This document shows, in pieces, positions 26,079 through 34,038 of a stretch of DNA of 51,918 nt; positions within the stretch are counted from its first letter, which is position 1; the number at the start of each line of letters is the position of its first letter. The notes under the pieces are model-generated. The model was not told the DNA's origin. It saw nothing but the letters and a program-made list of their open reading frames with translations, and ran no database searches. Source of the stretch: Planctomycetota bacterium (GTDB lineage: Bacteria > Planctomycetota > UBA1135 > GCA-002686595); contig JANQEJ010000055.1 of assembly GCA_028278425.1 (NCBI GenBank), forward strand, positions 1-51,918, given 5' to 3'. The position numbers were made by a program, and so were the translations under genes.

Positions 26079-26942
26079 TCAGAACGGCCCGTAGCGCGGC
26101 TTCGCCCGCCGGATGCCCGTGCGCGCGAGGAGGAGGCTCCAGGCCGCTTTCCGCGCGTTGCTGCGCTCGAGGAAGTTCGAGCTCAACGCGACCGAGTCGT
26201 CGAGGTTGTAGACCTCGTGGAACTGCCCGCTGGGCGCCACGATGATCTCGCCGGGCTCCAGGACGGTGGAGTGGTAACCGATCTCCTCGACGCCGGGGTG
26301 CTCCTCGAGCCCGGGCGGGTCGATCCCCTCCCACTCGGCGATGTAGTCGAAGTACCCGCCGGGAAAGAACCCCTTGAGCGCGTCGAAGGGCACGATGTTC
26401 CAGCGCTTCCTGCCCGCGAACTGCGCCACCCAGGCGTGCGAGTAGTGCCCGTCGATGTGAAGCTTGGTCATCGACCCCTTCGGCCCGAGCAAGAGGTACC
26501 CCTGCCCCAGCGGATGCCTCGGCAGGAAGCGCTCGAACCAGTCCAGCTCGGTGAAGCAGGCGGGGATCTGGAAGTCGTCGGCGAGCTTCGGGAGCGTGCT
26601 CACCATGCACCCGTCGGCGTACAGCGGAAGCTCGTCGGGCAGCACGTCGTCGTGCTCGCGGCGCCACCCGGCGACGTAGTCGACGTAATCGCGAAGCGTC
26701 ATCTTCCGCTCGATGTGGAAGAGCCGTCCCACGTTCACCTCCACGTCCCCGTGGACCTCCGCGACGTAGTCCAGATTCCACTTGCCGAAGCCCGGCCAGT
26801 GGTCCATGCACCCCTGGAGCACGACCGGGAGGCGCGGCTTGAGATACTCCGCCTGGAGCTCGCGCGCCGTCAGCCCGCGCCGGCGCGGGATGTCACCCAA
26901 GAGCCGGCAGCGGCGTTCGATGACTCCCTTGCGCCTGGACAC
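26079..26942 (-). CDS. Cupin-like JmjC-type protein (putative Fe(II)/2-oxoglutarate dioxygenase)
   Basis: A 287-residue cytosolic protein of the cupin_8/JmjC class. Metal ligands are His162 and Asp164 in KLHIDGHYSHAW and probably His242 in SGQFHEVYNL. The fold core includes QGYLLLGPKGS, GRKRWNIVPF and PGEIIVAPSG. Such proteins hydroxylate proteins or small molecules, but many are uncharacterised. GTG start with TACCGT 10 bases upstream. A 28-base element shared with the promoter at 29806-29833 lies just upstream (26977-27004), where the -35 region would be. Confidence 0.83.
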   Translation of the reverse strand: MSRRKGVIERRCRLLGDIPRRRGLTARELQAEYLKPRLPVVLQGCMDHWPGFGKWNLDYVAEVHGDVEVNVGRLFHIERKMTLRDYVDYVAGWRREHDDVLPDELPLYADGCMVSTLPKLADDFQIPACFTELDWFERFLPRHPLGQGYLLLGPKGSMTKLHIDGHYSHAWVAQFAGRKRWNIVPFDALKGFFPGGYFDYIAEWEGIDPPGLEEHPGVEEIGYHSTVLEPGEIIVAPSGQFHEVYNLDDSVALSSNFLERSNARKAAWSLLLARTGIRRAKPRYGPF

Positions 26943-26952
26943 GGTCGCCCTG

Positions 26953-26958
26953 ACGGTA
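26953..26958 (-). promoter_or_regulatory. -10 box TACCGT before cupin gene
   Basis: On the minus strand TACCGT is followed by 10 bases and the GTG start at 26942. The expected -35 position (26976-26981) falls at the edge of the 28-base shared element. Confidence 0.4.
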
Positions 26959-26976
26959 GCCCCACCCGCGGCGAGC

Positions 26977-27004
26977 CCGATATGCGCACACGTGCGTAGG
27001 CGCC
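26977..27004. repeat. 28-base element, copy 1
   Basis: CCGATATGCGCA, then one variable base (C here), then ACGTGCGTAGGCGCC. It matches copy 2 (29806-29833) at 27 of 28 positions. It lies upstream of the cupin gene's -10 box and just past the stop of the PQQ gene. The core is made of two roughly repeated TGCG units. It could be an operator or a remnant of recombination. Confidence 0.65.
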
Positions 27005-27011
27005 GCGGGTC

Positions 27012-28847
27012 TCACGCGCCCGACGGACCGAAGCAGTAGAGGTGCGCGCCCGTCCGGACGAGCACCCGCCCGTCGGAGATCGCCGGCGTGGCGGAGCACG
27101 GCTCGCCGAGCCGGGCGCGCGCGAGGACCTCGAACTCCGGGCTCGCGCGCACCACGGTGATCTCGCCCTCGGAGCTCAGCGCATAGATCTTGCCGTCGCC
27201 GGCGACGAGCGAGGGCCAGTAGTTGCCCTCGAGCCGCTCCTTCCAGCGCACCTCGCCCGACTCGGGCTCGTAGCAGACGAGGATCCCGCCGTCGGTGATC
27301 GTGAAGAAGTGGCCCCCGTACAGCACCGGCGACGCGATCGCCGGGATCGCGCGCCGCGTGCTCCAGAGCGTCGTCGCCTCGGTCTCGGCGCCGACCCCGC
27401 GCAGGCGGACGCCGTGTCCGGAGTGGTGCTGGTGCGTGCCGCCGGTGACCAGGAGGAGGTCGCCGTCGAACGAGATGCCGGGAACCATCTGCTGGATCGG
27501 CAACCAGAGCGACCAGAGGCGCTCGCCCGAGCGCGGGTCGCAGCCGTAGAGCAGGTTGGACGTCACGCTCACGAGCTCCGCACCGCCCGGACGGGGAACC
27601 AGAACGGGCGTGGTGTAGGAGTCGACGGCGTCCTCGGGGGTCACCCGCCAGCGCACGTCGCCGCTGCGGGCGTCGAGCGCCATCGCGAACGAGGCGCCGC
27701 GCTCGCCCTCGCGGTCCTGCAGCACGACGAAGGTGTCCTCGAAGAGGATCGGCGAGGTCGAAGCGCCGTAGCGCGTCTTCTCGGGATACGACGGGTCGAC
27801 CGCCTTCCAAAGGACGTTCCCGTCCAGGTCCAGGCAGCCGTACCCCGAGCCGAAGTACGCGAACACCCGCAGGCCGTCCGCGCACGGCGTCGGCGTCGCG
27901 AAGGAGTTGCCGTCGTACTTGCGCTCCTGCGGGGCGACGAAGACGGGCGCGTTCCAGAGCTCCGCGCCGGTCTCGAGGTCGTAGCAGAGAACCGCGCGGA
28001 CCAGGCCCGCGCGCGGCTGCCACAGGGTGTCGACGAAGAAGGGCAGGAACGAGGCGACGGCGAGCGCGGCGGCCGCCGCTCCGCTCCGGAAGATCTGACG
28101 CGCCGGCGGTCGTCCTCCGGCCAGGAGCCACGCGGCCGCGTGCCAGCCCGCGCCCACCGCCGCCGGGGCGACCATCGCCAGCCGGATCGGGAGCTTGTAC
28201 GGGAAGCCGTACTTGTTCGCCGGCAGCCAGCGCCAGAGGCACGCCCCGGCGACAACGAGCGCGGCGGCGCCGACGAGCCGCAGGCGGGAGCCGCGCGGAA
28301 GCCAGCCGACGGCGACGGCCGCGCCGGCGAGCCCGAGACACCCGCTGACGAGCCACCGCTCCCCCGGAACGCCCGCGGTCCAGAGGAGATCCGATCGGAG
28401 GGCCGCGACGAGCGCTAGGCCGAGAACGCCGGCCGTGCCGAGGCCGACCGCCAGCGAGTCGGTGAAGAAGAAGAGCCTCCGCGATCGCCCGGGATTCGGC
28501 GCCAGCGGCACGGGCGGGCGCCAGCGCAGGACGCTCATCGCCGCGGCCGCGAGAAGGAACACGGCGAGGGTCGGCACCCCCGCCGACTTCAGCCTTCCCG
28601 CCTTCGACTGCATCGCGCCGGGATAGGCCGTCGTCAGGTAGACGCGCCCGTCCTTCACGATCGGCGAGGAGATGCCGTCGCCGGGAACGGCGACCTTCCA
28701 GGCGAGAAGCGGCGAGTCGGCGGACAGGTCCACCGGGAGGTTCGTCTCGGGCGACGTCCCGTCGCCGGACGGACCGCGCCATTGCGGCCAGTCCGCGGCG
28801 ACGCCGGGCCCGCAGAGAAGCGCGAGCAGGACGACGAGCACGCTCAA
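27012..28847 (-). CDS. PQQ-like propeller protein interrupted by six membrane helices
   Basis: A 611-residue protein. The start was set to a TTG that overlaps the upstream stop (TTGA) because it gives a clean signal peptide (MSVLVVLLALLCGPGVAA) before DWPQWRGPSGDG. The first propeller blade (about 19-80) is followed by a hydrophobic block with about six helices (~91-107, 131-150, 164-183, 189-207, 222-243, 256-274). The remaining PQQ-like repeats (~285-611) contain YDLETGAELW, LDARSGDVRW, DPRSGERLW and YEPESGEVRW. Last gene of the flavodoxin operon. It is probably an inner-membrane protein with an external propeller; any redox role is inferred from the flavodoxin neighbour. Confidence 0.8.
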   Translation of the reverse strand: MSVLVVLLALLCGPGVAADWPQWRGPSGDGTSPETNLPVDLSADSPLLAWKVAVPGDGISSPIVKDGRVYLTTAYPGAMQSKAGRLKSAGVPTLAVFLLAAAAMSVLRWRPPVPLAPNPGRSRRLFFFTDSLAVGLGTAGVLGLALVAALRSDLLWTAGVPGERWLVSGCLGLAGAAVAVGWLPRGSRLRLVGAAALVVAGACLWRWLPANKYGFPYKLPIRLAMVAPAAVGAGWHAAAWLLAGGRPPARQIFRSGAAAAALAVASFLPFFVDTLWQPRAGLVRAVLCYDLETGAELWNAPVFVAPQERKYDGNSFATPTPCADGLRVFAYFGSGYGCLDLDGNVLWKAVDPSYPEKTRYGASTSPILFEDTFVVLQDREGERGASFAMALDARSGDVRWRVTPEDAVDSYTTPVLVPRPGGAELVSVTSNLLYGCDPRSGERLWSLWLPIQQMVPGISFDGDLLLVTGGTHQHHSGHGVRLRGVGAETEATTLWSTRRAIPAIASPVLYGGHFFTITDGGILVCYEPESGEVRWKERLEGNYWPSLVAGDGKIYALSSEGEITVVRASPEFEVLARARLGEPCSATPAISDGRVLVRTGAHLYCFGPSGA

Positions 28848-29272
28848 CCCCGCGTCTCCGCTCCGCGGATCCTCCCGCCGCCGAGGACCACGTGGTAGCG
28901 CACCCGCGACGGCGCGTGGCTCGAAACGACGGAGAGGACGATCAGCGCGCCGAGCAACCACCCGGCGTGCTCCCCGGCGAGAGGGACGGCGGCGAAGAGC
29001 GCCACCTTGATCGCGAGCACGAGCCCGCGGACCTGCAGGAGGAACGCGCCACTCTCGTGCAGGTCGAGCAGGAGGATCGCCAACCCGGTGACGATCGTCG
29101 CCGCGATCCAGGCGCCGCGCGTCGCAGCGCTCACGTCGAAGAGGTAGGCACCGGTGAGAATCCCGGCGCAGGGTACGTGCAACGCGCGCAGCACGATCTT
29201 GACCTCGCGGCGCAACGGAAACGACCGCGGTTGGTCCGGAAAGAAGAGCGAGGACAGCACGCGCGCGGTCAA
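28844..29272 (-). CDS. Small integral membrane protein, unknown
   Basis: A 142-residue protein with about four hydrophobic helices (around LHVPCAGILTGAYLF, AWIAATIVTGLAILLLDL, GLVLAIKVALFAAVPLA and WLLGALIVLSVVSSHA). It lies between the flavodoxin gene (4-base gap) and the PQQ gene (TTGA overlap), so all three are one operon. The TTG at 29272 directly follows GAGGAG with no spacer; a GTG four codons later (29260) is an alternative start. No family is recognised. Confidence 0.65.
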   Translation of the reverse strand: MTARVLSSLFFPDQPRSFPLRREVKIVLRALHVPCAGILTGAYLFDVSAATRGAWIAATIVTGLAILLLDLHESGAFLLQVRGLVLAIKVALFAAVPLAGEHAGWLLGALIVLSVVSSHAPSRVRYHVVLGGGRIRGAETRG

Positions 29273-29276
29273 CTCC

Positions 29277-29687
29277 TCAGGAGCTGGAGGCGTACGTCAT
29301 GAAGTCGCCCGTCGGCGTCGCTCCCTTGAACTTGTACTGCCCGGCCACCCTCGCGCCCTTTCGCTCGAGCACGGCGGCCATCCGCGGCAGCATCGAGCCG
29401 GTGGCGAGCTTGTACGTGCAGAAGACGACGGCTTCCTTGCCCTTCAGGTCGCCGAGGCTCTCGAGGAAGCGCATCGTCGCCCGCGTGGCGTGCTGCAGGA
29501 TGATGAAGAGCCCCTGCGTCCAGCTCCCGACGCAGATCAGGTCGGCCTTGGACACCTCGGCCGGGTCGGCCTCGGAGACGGACTGCACGGTGACCTCGTC
29601 GCCGCGGGTGCGGAAGGCGGCGCCCATCGCACGCGCGGCCTCCTGGGTCGTTCCGGTGCGGCTGTCGTAGACGATCGCGACTTTCAT
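29277..29687 (-). CDS. Flavodoxin-family protein
   Basis: A 136-residue protein with the flavodoxin phosphate-binding signature YDSRTGTTQEAARAMG at the start, followed by ADLICVGSWTQG and GKEAVVFCTYK, which build the FMN site. It is shorter than classical long-chain flavodoxins. GGGAGG lies 4 bases before the ATG, one of the few clear Shine-Dalgarno sites nearby. As first gene of an operon with a membrane protein and a membrane-inserted PQQ-like propeller, it may carry electrons at the inner membrane; this is inference. Confidence 0.85.
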   Translation of the reverse strand: MKVAIVYDSRTGTTQEAARAMGAAFRTRGDEVTVQSVSEADPAEVSKADLICVGSWTQGLFIILQHATRATMRFLESLGDLKGKEAVVFCTYKLATGSMLPRMAAVLERKGARVAGQYKFKGATPTGDFMTYASSS

Positions 29688-29805
29688 GGACCTCCCTCTT
29701 GGCTGGAGGTGAGGACGCGGCCGCGCGTGTCTCTAGGCCGCGTCCGAACGACCTGGATGGATGGAGCGGATCGAAACCCAATCGATACGCCGCCGCCCCG
29801 CCGCG

Positions 29806-29833
29806 CCGATATGCGCAGACGTGCGTAGGCGCC
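29806..29833. repeat. 28-base element, copy 2
   Basis: It differs from copy 1 (26977-27004) at one base (G instead of C at position 13). It abuts the TAGACT -10 box of the serine hydrolase gene, covering its spacer and -35 region. Both copies run in the same direction and enclose the flavodoxin/PQQ operon. Confidence 0.65.
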
Positions 29834-29839
29834 TAGACT
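29834..29839 (+). promoter_or_regulatory. -10 box TAGACT, probable leaderless start
   Basis: TAGACT is 7 bases before the ATG at 29847, with no Shine-Dalgarno. The 28-base element ends at the preceding base. Confidence 0.5.
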
Positions 29840-29846
29840 GGCGAGC

Positions 29847-32258
29847 ATGCTTCTCGGCCTGCTGCTCGGACTCGCACCCGCCCTGAGCGCGCCGAGCGCC
29901 CAGGACCTCGTCCCCGGCGAGTCCTGGGAGCGCTACGCGACCCCCGGGGAGGCGGGCTTCGACGCGGCCAAGCTCGACGAAGCCCGGGCGTACTACGACA
30001 CGCTCGACGCCGCCGGGGCGATGATCGTCTACCGCGGCGCCGTGCTCGACGCCTGGGGCGACGTCGAGCGGCGCTTCATGTGCCATTCGGTGCGGAAGAG
30101 CCTCCTGAGCGCGCTCTTCGGGCCGCACGTCGAGGCGGGAACGATCGACCTCGACAGGACCCTCGGCGAGCTCGGCGTCGACGACGTGGAGCCCGCGCTC
30201 ACCGACGTCGAGAAGGCCGCGACGATTCGCCAGCTTCTCCAGGCGCGCTCGGGGGTCTACCGGCTCGCCGCCTACGAGCCGCCCGAGAATCCGAAGCCCG
30301 AGCGCGGCGCGCACGCGCCCGGCGAGCTCTGGTGCTACAACAACTGGGACTTCAACGCGCTCTGCACGATCTTCGAGCAGGAGACCGGCGCGAAGCTCTT
30401 CGAGGACTTCGCGGCCCGCATCGCCGAGCCGATCGGGATGCAGGACTACCGGCCGCGCGACGGCTACTACCACTACGAGCGCGACAAATCGATCCACCCG
30501 GCCTACCCCTTCCGCCTGTCGGCGCGCGACATGGCGCGCTTCGGGCTGCTCGTCCTCCGCGAGGGCCGTTGGGGCGGGCGGCAGGTCCTCCCCGCCGCCT
30601 GGATCGAGGAGAGCACGGCGTCGTACTCCGACGCCGGCCCGCGCGGGGGTTACGGGTACATGTGGTGGATCCCCGACGGCGAGCTCGCTTCGCACGGCGC
30701 GATCTCCGCGCTCGGCTTCGGCGGCCACGCGATCGACGTGCTGCCGGGAGCCGAGCTCGTCTTCGTGCTGCGCGTCAACACCTTCGAGCGCCGCAGGGTG
30801 AGGTTGGAGCACCGCCACCGCCTGCTCGGGATGATCCTCGACGCGCGCGCCGGCGAGCCGAAGCCGGAGCCGCGACTCACCGCGCTCGAGGCGGAGGCGC
30901 GCTCCGAGCTCAGGACCCTGCCGCCCGCGGAGCTCGAGCAGCTCGTCGGAGAGTTTCCCGACGGGCAGGGCGGCACGCTCAACGTCGCGCTGAAGGACGG
31001 CGAGCTCTTCGCCGAGATCGCGAACGCCGGCGCCTTCGACCTCCTCCCCCTCGTGGGAGGCCGGTTCGAGCTCGCCGACTACCGCGGCGACCCGGTCGCG
31101 TTCGAGCGCGACGCGGACGGCCGCGCGACCGCCATGGTGATCGACTCGTGGCCGGAGGACGTGTGGCCGCGTTCGACGCCCCTGGCTGAGGACGTGGACG
31201 GCGACGCCCTCGCCGCGCTCGACCGGGAGATCCGCGCCGGGGAGTTCGGGCTCATCGATTCGCTGCTCGTCGTACGCCACGGCCGGGCCGTCTTCGACGC
31301 CACCTATTCCAACGACTACGCCCGCTTGAGCGCGGGGCGCGACCCGACGCCCCACCAGTACAACTACTTTCACCCGAGCTGGCACCCGTACTACGCGGAG
31401 AACGGCGAGAGCGGCCTGCACACGATGCAGTCGGTGACGAAGAGCGTGACGTCGATGCTCGTCGGCGTGGCGCTCCTGCAAGAGCACATCGAGAGCACGG
31501 ACGTTCCCGCCCTTTCCTTCTTCGCCGGCCGCGAGTTCCCCGACCCCGACGGCCGCAAGGCGGCGATGACGCTGGAGGACGTGCTCACGATGCGCGCCGG
31601 CTTCGCCTGGGACGAGTGGTCCTTCGGCTACGAGGACCCGCGCAACGACTGCATCCGACTCGAGGCGCAGGGCGACTGGATCGCCTTCGTGCTCGCGAAG
31701 CCGATGGCGGCCGACCCGGGCACCACCTTCGTCTACAACAGCGGCGCGTCGCACCTGCTCTCCGGCGTCGTCAAGGACGCGACCGGCGAGACGATCGACG
31801 CCTTCGCCGAGGAGCACCTCTTCGCGCCGGTCGGGATCGACGCCCATCACTGGAAGAAGACGCCGAGCGGGCTGCCCGACACCGAGGGTGGCCTCTACCT
31901 GGAACCGGGCGACCTCGCGCGGCTCGGGCTCCTGATGCTGCGCGACGGCCTCTGGAGGGAGCAGCGCGTCCTGCCCGAGGGCTGGGTCGAGCGCTCGGTC
32001 ACGCCGTGGGTCGCGGACATCGCCCCCGACAATCCGCGCCGCGACGACGGCTACGGCTACAAGTGGTGGATCCTCGACGACGGGCAGGGCGAGAACCCCG
32101 CCGTCTACGCCGCGCTCGGCTTCGGCGGCCAGTACCTGCTCGTGGCGCCCGAGCTGGAGCTGATCTGCGTCGCCACCGGATGGAACATCTACGGCCGCGC
32201 GCGGAAGTCGATCCGGTCCGCGCTCGTCGAACGGGTCATCGCCACCGCCGGCCGCTGA
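29847..32258 (+). CDS. Twin-domain serine hydrolase (two beta-lactamase-like domains)
   Basis: An 803-residue secreted protein with an N-terminal signal peptide. It carries two complete class C beta-lactamase/esterase-like domains in tandem. Domain 1 (~25-330) has Ser81-V-R-K84, Tyr164 in CYNNWDFN and GFGGHAIDV. Domain 2 (~450-800) has Ser529-V-T-K532, Tyr630 in VYNSGASH and GFGGQYLLV. A beta-rich region (~360-440) lies between. The domains share the SxxK, YxN and GFGG order and similar ends (YGYMWWIPDGE / YGYKWWILDDG), suggesting internal duplication. The likely activity is as an esterase or D-Ala-peptidase-like enzyme; the substrate is unknown. Confidence 0.87.
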   Translation: MLLGLLLGLAPALSAPSAQDLVPGESWERYATPGEAGFDAAKLDEARAYYDTLDAAGAMIVYRGAVLDAWGDVERRFMCHSVRKSLLSALFGPHVEAGTIDLDRTLGELGVDDVEPALTDVEKAATIRQLLQARSGVYRLAAYEPPENPKPERGAHAPGELWCYNNWDFNALCTIFEQETGAKLFEDFAARIAEPIGMQDYRPRDGYYHYERDKSIHPAYPFRLSARDMARFGLLVLREGRWGGRQVLPAAWIEESTASYSDAGPRGGYGYMWWIPDGELASHGAISALGFGGHAIDVLPGAELVFVLRVNTFERRRVRLEHRHRLLGMILDARAGEPKPEPRLTALEAEARSELRTLPPAELEQLVGEFPDGQGGTLNVALKDGELFAEIANAGAFDLLPLVGGRFELADYRGDPVAFERDADGRATAMVIDSWPEDVWPRSTPLAEDVDGDALAALDREIRAGEFGLIDSLLVVRHGRAVFDATYSNDYARLSAGRDPTPHQYNYFHPSWHPYYAENGESGLHTMQSVTKSVTSMLVGVALLQEHIESTDVPALSFFAGREFPDPDGRKAAMTLEDVLTMRAGFAWDEWSFGYEDPRNDCIRLEAQGDWIAFVLAKPMAADPGTTFVYNSGASHLLSGVVKDATGETIDAFAEEHLFAPVGIDAHHWKKTPSGLPDTEGGLYLEPGDLARLGLLMLRDGLWREQRVLPEGWVERSVTPWVADIAPDNPRRDDGYGYKWWILDDGQGENPAVYAALGFGGQYLLVAPELELICVATGWNIYGRARKSIRSALVERVIATAGR

Positions 32259-32307
32259 CGCCCGCGAGGGCGCTCACACGCCGAGACACCCAACCGTAGG
32301 CCCGCAG

Positions 32308-34020
32308 ATGCGCGCGACACCCGGCCCGCTCCTTCTCCTCCTCTTCGCCTGCGCCGCCCCCGAGCCCGGAGAGCCGCCGCCGGCGTTCCCGCCCGACGGC
32401 ATCCGCGTCGTCCTCGAGCTCCAGGAGGAACCGGAGCTCGAGGTCAAGATCGAGCTCACCCTCCGCGGCGACGCGGGCGGCGAGACGACGCTCGAGCTGC
32501 CGCAGGACTGGGGCGGCGTCGGGCCGGACCGCCCCGACCTCGTCGCCGGCCGCATCCGCTCGGCGGACGGCGGGCGCGTCGCGGTGAGCTCCCGCGGACG
32601 CCACGCCTGGCGCGTCGAGCACGCGCCGAATGCGGAGCTGACCGCGACGATCCTCGTGACGGAGACGAGCCTTCGCGGCGACTGGACCGAGCGCAACCAC
32701 TACCGGCCGATGCTTGAGCCGACGCTGTTCCACGGCATCGCGCATCTTCTCCTTCCGCTGCCGGACGAGCTCGACTGGGACCGCGAGCGTCCGATCGAGA
32801 TCGCGTTCCGCGGCTTCGAGGAGGCCGGCTGGGACGTCGTGTGCTCCTTCGGCGCCGGCGCGGAGACGAAGAACGTGCGCGCGACGGCCGGCGAGCTTCG
32901 CGGCGCCCTCTTCGTCGCCGGCGAGCTCGACGTCCACCGGCGCGAGATCGACGGGCGGCCGCTCTACGTCTCGCTCGACGACACCGCGTGGGAGTTCGAG
33001 GGCGCGGAGTTCGCGGACCTCGTCGCGCGCGTCGTCGAAGTGGAGCGCGACCTGATGCGCGATCCCGACGTCCCGTTCTACTGGGTCAACGCGATCGCGA
33101 TAGGCCCGCCGCAGACCTGCGGGCTGTCCTTCGGCGGCACCGGCCTCAGCCGCTGCTTTGCGCTCTTCCTGCAGCCCAACGCGACGCTCGATCTCGACGG
33201 GCCCGGAGGCCTGCCGATCCGCCGCCTGCTCGCGCACGAGTGCTTCCACGACTGGAACGGCGTGCGCATCCGGCTCGCCGAGCCCGAGACCGAGTGCTAC
33301 TGGTTCTCCGAAGGCTTCACCGACCACTTCGCGCGGCGCGTGCTGCGCGAGGCGGGCTGGATGGACGACGCGGCCTACGCGGGCTCGCTGAACGAGCTCC
33401 TGCGCGACTACTACACGAGCCCGGCGCGCAACCGCGACGCCGCCGACCTGGGCGCCGCGTTCTGGTCGGACGGCGCCGCGCAGCGCCAGCCGTACCTGCG
33501 CGGCGACGTGGTCGCGGCGATCGTCGACCACGCGATCCGCTCGACGAGCGACGGCGAGCGCGACCTGTCGCACCTGATGCGCGAGCTGCTCGCCGAGTCG
33601 GAGGCGACCGGCCGGCGCTACGGCGTCGACGACCTGCTCGCGCGCATCGAGGCGGCCGCCGGCGCCGAGGCCGCGGCCGCCGTCCGTTCCATCGTCGTCG
33701 ACGGCGCGACCGCCGAGCTCCCCCCGGACGTCTTCGGCCCCGGCTTCACGCTCGGCCAGCGCAAGGTCTACGCCTTCGACGCCGGCTTCGACACCGAGGC
33801 CTCGCTCGCGGCGAAGAAGGTCGTCGGCGTGCGCGCCGGATCCGCCGCGGCCGACGCCGGCCTCGCCGACGGGATGAAGCTCGTCGGCTGGAGCATCTAC
33901 CACGGCGACACCGACCACGAGCTCAAGCTCCAGATCGAGGGCGAGGACGGCGTGCGGGACGTCGCCTACCTCCCGCGCGGCGCGGCGACGACGATCCCGG
34001 AGGTGCGCGTCGCTCGCTAA
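32308..34020 (+). CDS. M61-like metallopeptidase lipoprotein
   Basis: A 570-residue protein with a short signal and lipobox LFAC (Cys15). HECFHDWNG gives the zinc motif at 310-314, with Glu335 in WFSEGFTDHF as third ligand, the M61 arrangement. The C-terminal ~90 residues resemble a degenerate PDZ (VVGVRAGSAAADAGLADGMKLVGW). It is more diverged than the M61-PDZ protein at 24150-26075, with a shorter spacing to the third ligand. The preceding TAGGCC is a poor match to TANNNT. A 13-base tandem duplication includes its stop codon. Confidence 0.8.
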   Translation: MRATPGPLLLLLFACAAPEPGEPPPAFPPDGIRVVLELQEEPELEVKIELTLRGDAGGETTLELPQDWGGVGPDRPDLVAGRIRSADGGRVAVSSRGRHAWRVEHAPNAELTATILVTETSLRGDWTERNHYRPMLEPTLFHGIAHLLLPLPDELDWDRERPIEIAFRGFEEAGWDVVCSFGAGAETKNVRATAGELRGALFVAGELDVHRREIDGRPLYVSLDDTAWEFEGAEFADLVARVVEVERDLMRDPDVPFYWVNAIAIGPPQTCGLSFGGTGLSRCFALFLQPNATLDLDGPGGLPIRRLLAHECFHDWNGVRIRLAEPETECYWFSEGFTDHFARRVLREAGWMDDAAYAGSLNELLRDYYTSPARNRDAADLGAAFWSDGAAQRQPYLRGDVVAAIVDHAIRSTSDGERDLSHLMRELLAESEATGRRYGVDDLLARIEAAAGAEAAAAVRSIVVDGATAELPPDVFGPGFTLGQRKVYAFDAGFDTEASLAAKKVVGVRAGSAAADAGLADGMKLVGWSIYHGDTDHELKLQIEGEDGVRDVAYLPRGAATTIPEVRVAR

Positions 34021-34038
34021 TTGAGCTCGCTAATTGAG
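34013..34038. repeat. 13-base tandem duplication at convergent stops
   Basis: CTCGCTAATTGAG occurs twice back to back (34013-34025 and 34026-34038). Copy 1 contains the TAA of the M61-like gene; copy 2 contains the TAG (on the minus strand) of the FG-GAP-like gene. Confidence 0.9.

Noticed and set aside
29733-31850. A 705-codon open frame on the minus strand over the serine hydrolase
   Set aside because: No family features, and codon positions follow the plus-strand hydrolase with two intact active sites.
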